A DNA stretch of 64,000 nucleotides from Beroe forskalii (taxonomy: Eukaryota; Ctenophora; Nuda; Beroida; Beroidae), in assembly GCA_011033025.1 (NCBI GenBank), contig WFMF01000191.1, positions 124,001-188,000 of the forward strand. The letters run 5' to 3'. The position numbers and the translations under genes were made by a program. How positions within the stretch are numbered: the first letter of the stretch is position 1; each line of letters begins with the position of its first letter. This document shows, one piece after another, positions 11,165 to 20,900 of this stretch. Under the pieces are notes generated by a model. That model was not told the DNA's origin. It worked only from the letters and a program-made list of their open reading frames with translations, and ran no database searches.

Positions 11165-12003
11165 GGACCCTCCGGAGAATGAGCCCTCTGGAGAATGGGC
11201 CCTCCGGAGAATGGGGCCTTCCGGAGAATGGACCCTCCGGAGAATGGACCCTCCGGAGAATGGGCCCTCCGGAGAATGGGGCCCTCTGGAGAATGGGACC
11301 CTCCGGAGAATGGGGCCCTCCGAAGAATGGGCCCTCCGGAGAATGGGGCCCTCCGGAGAATGGGGCCCTCCGGAGAATGGGGCCCTCCGGAGAATGGGGC
11401 CCTCCGGAGAATGGACCCTCCGGAGAATGGGCCCTCCGGAGAATGGGGACCTCCGGAGAATGGGGCCCTCCGGAGAATTGACCCTCCGGAGAATGGGCCC
11501 TCCGGAGAATGGGCTCTCTGGAGAATTGACCTCCGGAGAATGGACCCTCCGGGGAATGGGGCCCTCCGGAGAATGGGGCCCTCCGGAGAATGGACCCTCT
11601 GGAGAATGGGCCCTCCATAAAATGGGGCCCTCCGGAGAATGGGGCCCTCCGGAGAATTGGACCCTCCGGAGAATGGGCCCTCTGGAGAATGAGCCCTCCG
11701 GAGAATGGGGCCCTCCGGAGAATGGGGCCCTTCGGAGAATGGGGCCCTTCGGAGAATTGACCCTCCGGAGAATGGACCCTCCGGAGCTCCGGAGAATGGG
11801 CCCTCCGGAGAATGGGCCCTCCGGAGAATGGGCCCTCCGGAGAATGGGGTCCTCCGGAGAATGGACCCTCCGGAGAATAAACCCTCCGGAGAATGGGCCC
11901 TCCGGAGAATGGGCCCTCCGGAGAATGGGGCCTTCCGGAGAATGTACACTCCGGAGAATGTACACTCCGGAGAATGGACCCTCCGGAGAATGGGGCCCTC
12001 CGG
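11165..12003. repeat. CCGGAG array 5
   Basis: About 50 units, one of the longest arrays, with the ordered landmarks CTCTGGAG, GGAGCTCCGGAG, GAATAAACCC and paired GTACAC. It ends at GAAGTGACACATCGG. Confidence 0.95.
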
Positions 12004-12240
12004 AGAAGTGACACATCGGTATGTGAGACAGTAATTCTAAAAAGTGGTGTCAACGACACGTAGGATCGCTGACGAAGTGACGTAGCGGAATGCAGGCTGA
12101 CGTAAAGTGGTGTCAACGAAACCTTTATAAGTGGCTGCACAGTGCAATAGTCTCACTTCCGTTTGGTGTCACAGGAAGAAAGTAAGTAAAAGTAAGTTAA
12201 AAAATAAAAAGTGTGTAAAAGTAAATGGTCCGTAAATAAG
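12004..12240 (+). promoter_or_regulatory. Promoter module 4
   Basis: TATAAG at 12126, Inr A at 12155 (29 bp), leader and GTAAGT donor, A-rich stretch and GGTCC hairpin. All CRE-like TGACG words are present. Confidence 0.6.
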
Positions 12241-12325
12241 GACTCTCCGGAGAATGGGCCCTCTGGAGAATGGGCCCTCCGGAAAATGGGGCCTCCGGAG
12301 AATGGGGCCCTCCGGAGAATGGGCC
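12241..12325. repeat. CCGGAG array 6, left part
   Basis: About five units, broken by the CCTCGG foldback element. The array resumes at 14675. Confidence 0.9.
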
Positions 12326-12809
12326 AATGATCGACCGAGGCCTCGGCTTGGCCTCGGTTTTTACCGAGGATTGGGGTTTCACCGAGGCCTCGGCCTCGGC
12401 CTCGGTCAGAATTGCCAATCCTCGGAATGCCTCGGCCTCGGTCATTTTAAATCCCAACTTTCCTCGGCCTCGGCCGAGTTTTTATAAATTTGCCGAGGAT
12501 TTTACCGAGGATTTTGAAGGAAAATATCCATATTAGATAACAGGAAAAACCTGAATTTTAATTGAAAAAGGCCCAAAAATAACTAGTATGATTTATTTGG
12601 AAGATCTTGAAACATTTGATGAATTGTGGCCATCATATTATAAGTAAAAAAACTGACGTCCTTTTATTTGACTAGTCTCGTCTAAAATAGGAAAAAATGG
12701 GTAGGAAGAAATTTAGTCTATTTATCTGATTATTTAATTAAGTCTTAGCTTATAGGGGCTGCTGCCCAATACCCATGGTTATTAAGCAGTTATTCAGATT
12801 TTTAAAAAA

Positions 12810-13825
12810 CTGCCTTGATTTTAGTGCGGCCATTGTCAGCTGGAAAGAGCTTAAATATGCAAAAAAATAAATCCTATTGCGAATTCAATGTCACTTACTC
12901 CGAACGTTTGACTGCCGCCTCAGACCCCTCCTAAGCATTTAAAATTAAGTATAGTAGTTAGTAAGTTACTGCCGCGATTTTAATTCGGCAGGTATTGTAA
13001 AATATTGATAAAATCCTATTCAAGGTGCTTCAATTTAATTCACTAGCACTGCACGTCTTAAGTGGCTGCCGTGATTTTTTCGACCAGTCTCGTCGATAAT
13101 AGGCAAGAATTGAAGTGAAATCCTATTAAGGCACCAATATAATCTAATCCATAATCTAAACGTCTGGTTCTGGGGGCTGCCGCCTCCAAACCCCCGCCTA
13201 TAAGCATTGTAATTAAGTTGCTGCTGTGATTTTTCTCCAACCAGTCTCGTCGAAAATCGGCAAAAATTGAAGCAAAATCCTATTTATAGGCACCAATTTA
13301 ATCTGATCTAAACGTCTGGCTTCTGAGGGCTGCCGCCGCCAAATCCCTACATAGCACCGTACTTAAGTTGCTGCCGTGATTTTTTTCCGACCACTCTCGT
13401 CGAAAATCGGCAAAAATTGAAGCAAAATCCTATTTATAGGCACCAATTTAATCTGATCTTAACGTCTGGCAGCTGGCCTTTGGGGACTGCCGCCCACAGA
13501 CCCCTGCCTAGCACTGTAGGGACTGTGGTACTTACGTTGCTGTCATGATTTTGTAGAAAGTTGGCAAGAATTGATGTGAAATCATACTGAGGTACCAATT
13601 TAATCTAATCGAAACGTCTGGCTTCTGGGGGCTGCCGCCCCCAGACCCCTGCCCAGCATTGTACTTACGTTGCTGTCATGATTTTGCTTTGGAGAGTCTT
13701 GTAGAAAAAAGGCTAGAATTGAAGTGAAATCCTTTTGAGGCATCAATTTTGCAATTTTCAATCTTATCTGAACTTCTGGCTTTTGGGGGCTACCGCCCCC
13801 AGAGCCTTGCTAAACATTGTCAAAT
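12810..13825. repeat. Tandem repeat, about 150-165 bp unit, inside the foldback element
   Basis: About seven diverged units. Each has CTGCCGTGATTTT, an AGTCTCGTCGAAAAT word, AATTGAAGCAAAATCCTA, GGCACCAATTTAATCT, and AACGTCTGGCTTCTGGGG followed by GCTGCCGCCCCC. The last module recurs, in inverted orientation, inside a TIR element in the transporter gene at about 34790. Confidence 0.75.
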
Positions 13826-13984
13826 AGGAAGCAACGTCAAACTTAAAGCACTGTTAGGCTACAGAAGTGAAAGAAGTCGAAATTGACAAAAATATGCCCG
13901 CAAGACAAAATTTTTAAGCCTTTGCCTTGTATTATAGGTATTCTATCTTTCTATTAACATACAAATCAATACCTTACCTACTAT

Positions 13985-14110
13985 AAAGTGGTATCGATTT
14001 GAGCACAGGATCCAAAGATCCTGAGTTCGAATCCCGGTTTGCACGACTGAGCTAAGGGTGAGAGATTTATTTCATGTCTATGCAGCCCGACAGTTCACTC
14101 AGCCGAGTGT
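13985..14110 (+). mobile_element. tRNA-derived SINE-like fragment
   Basis: 14023-14036 matches a polymerase III B box (GAGTTCGAATCCCGG) within a tRNA-like TPsiC arm. The preceding GGATCCAAAGATCC is a short hairpin. No box A or tRNA fold can be drawn upstream, so this is read as a 3' part of a tRNA-derived SINE and not a tRNA gene. Confidence 0.4.
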
Positions 14111-14674
14111 ATAGGAAATTGTGCGGGAGGGTAAATGTGAAGCTGCCAATTGCAGCGAAGTCTCGGGCGAATAAAATATGGATTACACTTCCTTATCTGT
14201 CACTGGCTTGATTACAGTTAAATCCTTCGATTCCTGTCATTGGCTGTTACAGCTGTTGGAGTAGAAGTAAAACCTTCAAAAAAAAAATAGTATACTGTGC
14301 TAAATTATGCTCGTTGAGGTCTCATACAGGTCCCTGCAGGGAAATGTGCTTTCATTTGTCCATATAAGATGAATAATAAGTACAAATAATGCTGTTAAGA
14401 TCTAGTATCACGGTCCACTGAACAATACCAATTAGTTTTGAATTTTTCCAACAAAACGGTGCAGTTGTTGTGATCCGTTCAAATTGTTGAAAATATCCAC
14501 TGAAATCCTCGGCCTCGGCCTCGGCCTCGGTGCAAATTAGGGCACCGAGGACTCGGCCTCGGCCTCTGTCAAAATTTTAGATCGTCGTTTTCCTCGGCCT
14601 CGGCTGAAATTTTAGATTTTCGTTTTCCTCGGCCTCGGCCTCGGTCAGAAATCTGCCCCACGGTCGATCCTTGG

Positions 14675-14789
14675 AATGGGCCCTCCGGAGAATGGGCCCT
14701 CCCGAGAATGGGCCCTCCGGAGAATGGGCCCTCTGGAGAATGGGGCCCTCCGGAGAATGGGGCCCTCCGGAGAATGGGGCCCTCAGGAG
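14675..14789. repeat. CCGGAG array 6, right part
   Basis: Seven or so units resuming after the foldback element and ending in CCCTCAGGAGAAGTGACAC at the next promoter module. Confidence 0.9.
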
Positions 14790-15025
14790 AAGTGACACAT
14801 CGGTATGTGAGACAGTAATTCTAAAAAGTGGTGTCAACGACACGTAGGATCGCTGACGAAGTGACGTAGCGGAATGCAGGCTGACGTAAAGTGGTGTCAA
14901 CGAAACCTTTATGAGTGGCTGCACAGTGCAATAGTCTCACTTCCGTTTGTTGTCACAGGAAGAAAGTAAGTAAATGTAAGTATAAAAAATAAAAAGTGTG
15001 TAAAAGTAAATGGTCCGTAAATAAG
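14790..15025 (+). promoter_or_regulatory. Promoter module 5 (TATGAG variant)
   Basis: The TATA box reads TATGAG at 14910 and the Inr A is at 14939, still 29 bp apart. Leader and GTAAGT donor follow. The altered TATA may weaken this copy. Confidence 0.5.
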
Positions 15026-15311
15026 GACCCTCCGGAGAATGGGCCCTCTGGAGAATGGGCCCTCCGGAGAATGGACCCTCCGGAGAATGGGGCCCTCCGG
15101 AGAATGGGGCCCTCCGGGGAATGTACACTCCGGAGAATGTACACTCCGGAGAATGTGTCCTCCGAAGAATGGACCCTCCGAAGAATGGGCCCTCCGGAGA
15201 ATGGGGCCCTCAGGAGAATGGGCCCTCCCAGAGAATGTACACTCCGGAGAATGTGTCCTCCGAAGAATGGACCCTCCGAAGAATGGGCCCTCCGGAGAAT
15301 GGGGCCCTCAG
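15026..15311. repeat. CCGGAG array 7
   Basis: About 17 units. It contains an internal duplication of the GTACAC / GTGTCCTCCGAAG / GGACCC block, seen once at about 15125-15215 and again at 15235-15310. Confidence 0.95.
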
Positions 15312-15549
15312 GAGAAGTGACACATCGGTATGTGAGACAGTAATTCTAAAAAGTGGTGTCAACGACACGTAGGATCGCTGATGAAGTGACGTAGCGGAAT
15401 GCAGGCTGACGTAAAGTGGTGTCAACAAAACCTTTATAAGTGGCTGCACAGTGCTATAGTCTCACTTCCGTTTGGTGTCACAGGAAGAAAGTAAGTAAAT
15501 GTAAGTATAAAAAATAAAAAGTGTGTAAAAGTAAATGGTCCGTAAATAA
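15312..15549 (+). promoter_or_regulatory. Promoter module 6
   Basis: TATAAG at 15435, Inr A at 15464 (29 bp), leader, GTAAGT donor, A-rich stretch and GGTCC hairpin. One CRE-like site reads TGATGAAG here. Confidence 0.6.
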
Positions 15550-16518
15550 GGACCCTCCGGAGAATGGGCCCTCTGGAGAATGGGCTCTCTGGAGAATGGG
15601 GCCCTCCGGAGAATGGGGCCCTCCGGAGAATGGGGCCCTCCGGAGAATGGGGCCCTCCGAAGAATGGGCCCTCCGGAGAATGGACCCTCCGGAGAATGGA
15701 CCCTCCGGAGAATGGACCCTCCGGAGAATGGACCCTCCGGAGAATGGACCCTCCGGAGAATGGACCCTCCGGAGAATGAACCCTTCGGAGAATTGACCCT
15801 CCGGAGCTCCGGAGAATGGGCCCTCCGGAGAATGGGGCCATCCGGAAAATAGGCTCTGCGGAGAATGGGCCCTCCGGAGAATAGGCCCTCCGAAGAATGA
15901 GCCCTCCGGAGAATAGGCCCTCCGGAGAATGGGGTCCTCCGGAGAATGGACCCTCCGGAGAATAAACCCCTGCGGAAAATGGGCCCTCCGGAGAATGGGC
16001 CCTCCGGAGAATTGGGCCCTCCGGAGAATGTACACTCCGGAGAATGTACACTCCGGAGAATGGACCCTCCGGAGAATGGACCCTCCGGAGAATGGGGCCC
16101 TCCGGAGAATGGGACCTCCGGAGAATGGGCCCTCCGGAGAATGGGCCGTCCGGAGAATGGGGCCATTCGGAGAATGGACCCTCCGGAGAATGGACCCTCT
16201 GGAGCTCTGGAGAATGGGCCCTCCGGAGAATGGGTCCTCCGGAGAATGGGCCCTCCGGAGAATGGGGTCCTCCAGAGAATGGACCTCTGGAGAATAAACC
16301 CTCCGGAGAATGGGTCCTCCGGAGAATTGGCCCTCCGGAGAATGGGCCCTCCGGAGAATGGGCCCTCCGGAGAATGGGGCCCTCCGGAGAATGGGGCCCT
16401 CCGGAGAATGAACAATCCGGAGAATGTACACTTCGGAGAATGTACACTTCGGAGAATGGACCCTCCGGAGAATGGACCCTCCGGAGAATGGGGCCCTCCG
16501 GAGAAAGGGGGCCCTCCT
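15550..16518. repeat. CCGGAG array 8 (longest)
   Basis: About 58 units, with two rounds of the landmark order (GGAGCTCCGGAG at about 15806 and GGAGCTCTGGAG at about 16202), so two arrays have probably fused after loss of the promoter module between them. Confidence 0.95.
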
Positions 16519-16756
16519 GAGAAGTGACACATCGGTATGTGAGACAGTAATTCTAAAAAGGTGGTGTCAACGACACGTAGGATCGCTGACGAAGTGACGT
16601 AGCGGAATGCAGGCTGACGTAAAGTGGTGTCAACGAAACCTTTATGAGTGGCTGCACAGTGCAATAGTCTCACTTCTGTTTGGTGTCACAGGAAGAAAGT
16701 AAGTAAAAGTAAGTATAAAAATAAAAGTGTGTAAAAAGTAAATGGTCCGTAAATAA
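16519..16756 (+). promoter_or_regulatory. Promoter module 7 (TATGAG variant)
   Basis: TATGAG at 16643 and Inr A at 16672, 29 bp apart. The leader reads CACTTCTG where others have CACTTCCG. The donor GTAAGT is kept. Confidence 0.5.
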
Positions 16757-17036
16757 GGACCTCTGGAGAATGGGCCCGGAGAATGGGCCTGGAGAATGGG
16801 CCCTCCGGAGAATGGGCCTGGAGAATGGGCCCTCCGGAGAATGGGGCCCTCCGTAGAATGGGGACCTCCGGAGAATGGTTACCTCCGGAGAAAGGGAGAA
16901 TGGACCCTCCGGAGCTCCGGAGAATGGGCCCTCCGGAGAATGGGGCCCTCCGGAGAAAGGGCTCTCCGGAGAATGGGCCCTCCAAAGAATGGGCCCTCCG
17001 GAGAATGGGCCCTCCGGAGAATGGGGCCCTCAGGAG
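16757..17036. repeat. CCGGAG array 9
   Basis: About 17 units, several shortened at the left end (GGCCTGGAGAATGG). Otherwise it has the usual GGAGCTCCGGAG landmark and the CCCTCAGGAGAAGTGACAC right end. Confidence 0.95.
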
Positions 17037-17269
17037 AAGTGACACATCGGTATGTGAGACAGTAATTCTGAAAAGTGGTGTCAACGACACGTAGGATTGC
17101 TTACGAAGTGACGTAGCGGAATGCAGGCTGACGTAAAGTGGTGTCAACAAAACCTTTATAAGTGGCTGCACAGTGCAATAGTCTCACTTCCGTTTGGTGT
17201 CACAGGAAGAAAGTAAGTAAAAGTAAGTATAAAAATAAAAAGTGTGTAAAAGTAAATGGTCCGTAAATA
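17037..17269 (+). promoter_or_regulatory. Promoter module 8
   Basis: TATAAG at 17157, Inr A at 17186 (29 bp), leader, GTAAGT donor and GGTCC hairpin. This is the last module before the DBF4-like gene. A transcript from here would run antisense into that gene. Confidence 0.6.
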
Positions 17270-17873
17270 AGGACCCTCTGGAGAATGGGCCATTGGGCCC
17301 TCTGGAGAATGGGCCCTCCGGAGAATGGGGCCCTCCGGAGAATGGGCCCTCCGGAGAATGGGCCTCCGGAGAATGGGCCCTCCGGAGAATGGGCCCTCCG
17401 GAGAATGGGCCCTCCGGAGAATGGTCCCTCCGGAGAATGGGCCCTCCGGAGAATGGGGTCCTCCGGAGAATGGGGTCCTCCGGAGAATGGACCCTCCGGA
17501 GAATAAACCCTCCGGAGAATGGGCCCTCCGGAGATTGGGCCCTCCGGAGAATGGGCCCTCCAGAGAATGGGCCCTCCGAAGAATGGGGTCCTCCGGAGAA
17601 TGGACCCTCCGGAGAATAAACCCTCCGGAGAATGGGCCCTCCGGAGAATGGGCCCTCCGGAGAATGGGGCCCTCTGGAGAATGGGCTCTCCGGAGAATGG
17701 GCCCCTCGGAGAATGGGCCTCCGGAGAATGGGCCCTCCGGAGAATGGGCCCTCCGGAGAATGGGGTCCTCCGGAGAATGGACCCTCCGGAGAATAAACCC
17801 TCCGGAGAATGGGCCCTCCGGAGAATGGGCCCTCCGGAGAATGGGCCCTCCGGAGAATGTACACTCCGGAGAA
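17270..17873. repeat. CCGGAG array 10
   Basis: About 37 units with three GAATAAACCC landmark blocks, so it has expanded internally. It ends with GTACAC and GTGTG units only about 30 bp from the last recognisable DBF4-like exon, and has no promoter module on its right. Confidence 0.95.
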
Positions 17874-17905
17874 TGTGTGAAATATGTGAGTAAATATATC
17901 CGTAC

Positions 17906-20900
17906 CGTCCCTTCTTTGTAGCATTCACTTCCTTCTTCAGGATGCTTCTTATAGAGGTTGGTTTAGCTTTCTCGTTGGCTGCAAGAAGAAACAAGGTAAA
18001 TCAACTAACTACTTTATTCACAAATGGGTTTCCAGAATTTTTGGGGGAATGTTTCAAGATTTTCAAGAAAACTGTGCCTGAAGCAAATAGCAGCCCCCCC
18101 CCCCTCACCTCATCAGACCCCCAGTGAACATTACAAAGCGTACCTTGTTTCCTGGTCATCCTCCGCTTCTCTACGTTAAAAGGTGACTCGTCAGTGAGTG
18201 AGTTCGAGTCAATAGTCTGCCAGATCGGGGGGTCGTCCAGAACTTGGGGTTTGTATTTCTGGCCCTCATCCTCAATCTGTATTAAAACGAAGTTCAAATA
18301 TTGTTGAGACATCTTCGCAATTTCATGAAATAAGGAATGATCTCTTACTTTGAATGGGAATTCAGATTTATCATTTCTCTCAATTTCTAATTAACATGAC
18401 GTGCTCTCCGCTACAATCTCAGTTCTTGCAACCGCCAACCCAAACCATTTACCATCCAGCAAGAGGCTGAACTCATGAATTTCCATACCTCAATGTTCAG
18501 AGAAACTTGCATAACCCTCAGGGTAAAATCAAGAATAGGCTTATTAGTGTGTAGAAGGCATCACAACGTTACAGTGTTGCCCAAGGTTATAGTGTGACAG
18601 TGTTACAGTGTTACAGGGTTTAGAGTTGTTGCAGTGTAACAAGGTTATAGTGGTTACTACATGATTTTTTAGCAGTACATGGGATTCTTATAATTTAGTT
18701 TAATACACCAAAAGTTAGGTCTTACTTATACACCAAAAGTTAAGTTATGAAATTCATTACCGTGAAATTGTAATCATGCTATATTCTCCAGTTCACTGAT
18801 CATACAATTCATTGATAAAGATTGATAACATAATACGATAATAGCAAATAACTACAAGTTGTACAATCTACAATCGACACAGCTAGTTAAGTAATTAGGT
18901 AATCTTACTACTTATAATTCTTCCTCATATATAAATATATAAATAAATAAATAAATATATATCTGTCTGTCCGGTCTTCCTTATATATAGCCACAGACCT
19001 CTCTGACACCACTCAGTACCCAATCAAGCATACCGATGATCGGAATGCTCATACGAAAGTACCAGTGACGTTTGTCACCACCAGGTATATAGTCATCACT
19101 TAGAGGAGTAGGCACACCCGATTAAAATATGACCTTATCACTGATAAGAACTACAGTACTACATTGTACTGTACGAATTGCTGAAGCGAAAAATTGGTGA
19201 ACGGTGGCCGGAGGCCACGGGCCCTGCTAGTAACTTAAATCCTTAAATGAAGAAACATGTCCATTGAGGATTCGCAATTCAAACTGACTCAGGTAGAAAT
19301 AAATCACGGCTATTTTTGAATCCACTTTCAAGCTTTCAGGAACATTACTCATTTAAAACAATTTACTATTTAGCCAACGTTTTTTGCTATTTACCAGTAA
19401 CTATTGTAAAACTGATGGCAAGCTTTGGCCTTTTATCGCTGCTGAATAAAGAAAATAAAACAAACAAATTACTAATAAATTTAATAAAGTAATTAAAATA
19501 CCTTCAGATATTGGCCTCTAAGCTTTCTTGATGGGTTTTTAGGTGCTTCTTTCAAAGAATCACGTGATAGCTTTGTCCCGAGTTTCTGAAATTTAAAACT
19601 TAGTGTACACGTAAATGCATGACTGTCAAATATAATAATGTCACTTAATAATGTTAATACATATTAGGATAAGTTGAACTGGTAATTGGAATCCAATGTA
19701 CAATATAACATTATAATATACATAAGATTTAAACTTAATATGTCAGGACGGCACATGACGTCCAATCAATGATAGCAAACCTTGTGCACCGTATTAAGCC
19801 AGGAAGTAATCTGCTCCACTGTTTTGATCGTAGTGCCCCGCTCCTTTGCCCTCGACAACACATCACATGAACCCTGCGATTTGGTGATGGACGCCAGCTC
19901 CATCAACTTACTCGCTCGAGACCTCTGTGACGACTGGAAAAGGTAAAATGTTAACTTCGATGACATGTTGAACATATTTTTCACCACATGCAGATGTAAC
20001 TGCAGCAGGCAGCTTCAAGGACATTGGACAATTTGTGCTTTGATATTGATTAATATTTCTTGCTCACCGCCTGTGGTTTTTTCCACTGTTCAGAGTAGGC
20101 CCACTCACTTGGGGTGAGGCCAACATCACGCATCGACTGACTCGTACTGCAATACCAATTATTAGTTGATGTTATAATGTAGGTTTAGATTTAAATTCAG
20201 CTTCATCACAAATGAAATAATACCAGTGCCCATCTAACAACATCGAGAATTGATTATCCCCCCCCCCCGGTGAAATTCTCTGTAAATTACTTGATAGAAT
20301 AAGCTAAGTAGCCTCCGGAGAGATACTCAGCGAAACAAATATATATACAGTATGAAAATCTCATATACTTTAACTTTTTAACAACAATTTGTAGAGATAC
20401 GACGTGATGAAAACATACTCAGGCCTGGAAAAGGGACTGGGGCCAGGATTACTAAAGGGTGAGCACGGAGGCACTGAATCCCTTGTTTGAGGTTTGTCAG
20501 TGATCAAGTACTGCACTTCTTTACCAAAGAAATACTCCACTCTACCCCCCAGCTTTCTTATCTCCTTCTCCAACCATGCTGCCTGTCCAAATGGTCAAGA
20601 TTACTAAACGATCTTGAAAATACTAGGAAATACTCACCTAGAAAACACCTTGAATTAAAGCATGGATTACGATCAAAATTAATCTTGAAACCCCCTTTTT
20701 ATTTATGAGCAGGAATCAAAACAGAAATATGAATAAGTAGGTCAATTTACTGATTTATTGTTAGAGAGTAAGAGTGCAATACTGCAATAGAGCTCAAACA
20801 TAAAAAAGACCTTACAGTGCTTGAATTTTTGAAATCAAAGTAAAAAACTTTGTTTTCAAGAGCCTTGTATCTTAACGACTCATTCTTGGAATCAGCAGCC

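Larger units (their letters stand above)
12326..14674. mobile_element. CCTCGG-ended foldback element inserted in array 6
   Basis: The left end carries GATCGACCG at 12329-12337 followed by CCGAGG/CCTCGG hexamer repeats to about 12510. The right end mirrors this, with CCTCGG repeats from about 14506 and CGGTCGATC at 14661-14669. The two arms are inverted relative to each other. The flanks are both CCGGAG array, so a target duplication such as AATGGGCC cannot be told from the array itself. Internally it holds a tandem repeat and a tRNA-like fragment. No transposase is seen. Confidence 0.7.

Noticed and set aside
14000-14060. A tRNA gene
   Set aside because: Only a B box and T-arm-like sequence; no acceptor or D arm can be paired.
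8356-17873. CRISPR-like regular repeats
   Set aside because: The repeats are directly adjacent with no unique spacers, in a eukaryotic genome; this is a minisatellite.
4130-17994. Dozens of overlapping ORFs of 60-400 codons on both strands in the CCGGAG arrays
   Set aside because: They are open in all six frames at once because the repeat unit has no stop and is not a multiple of three long. Composition follows the repeat and there is no conserved protein.
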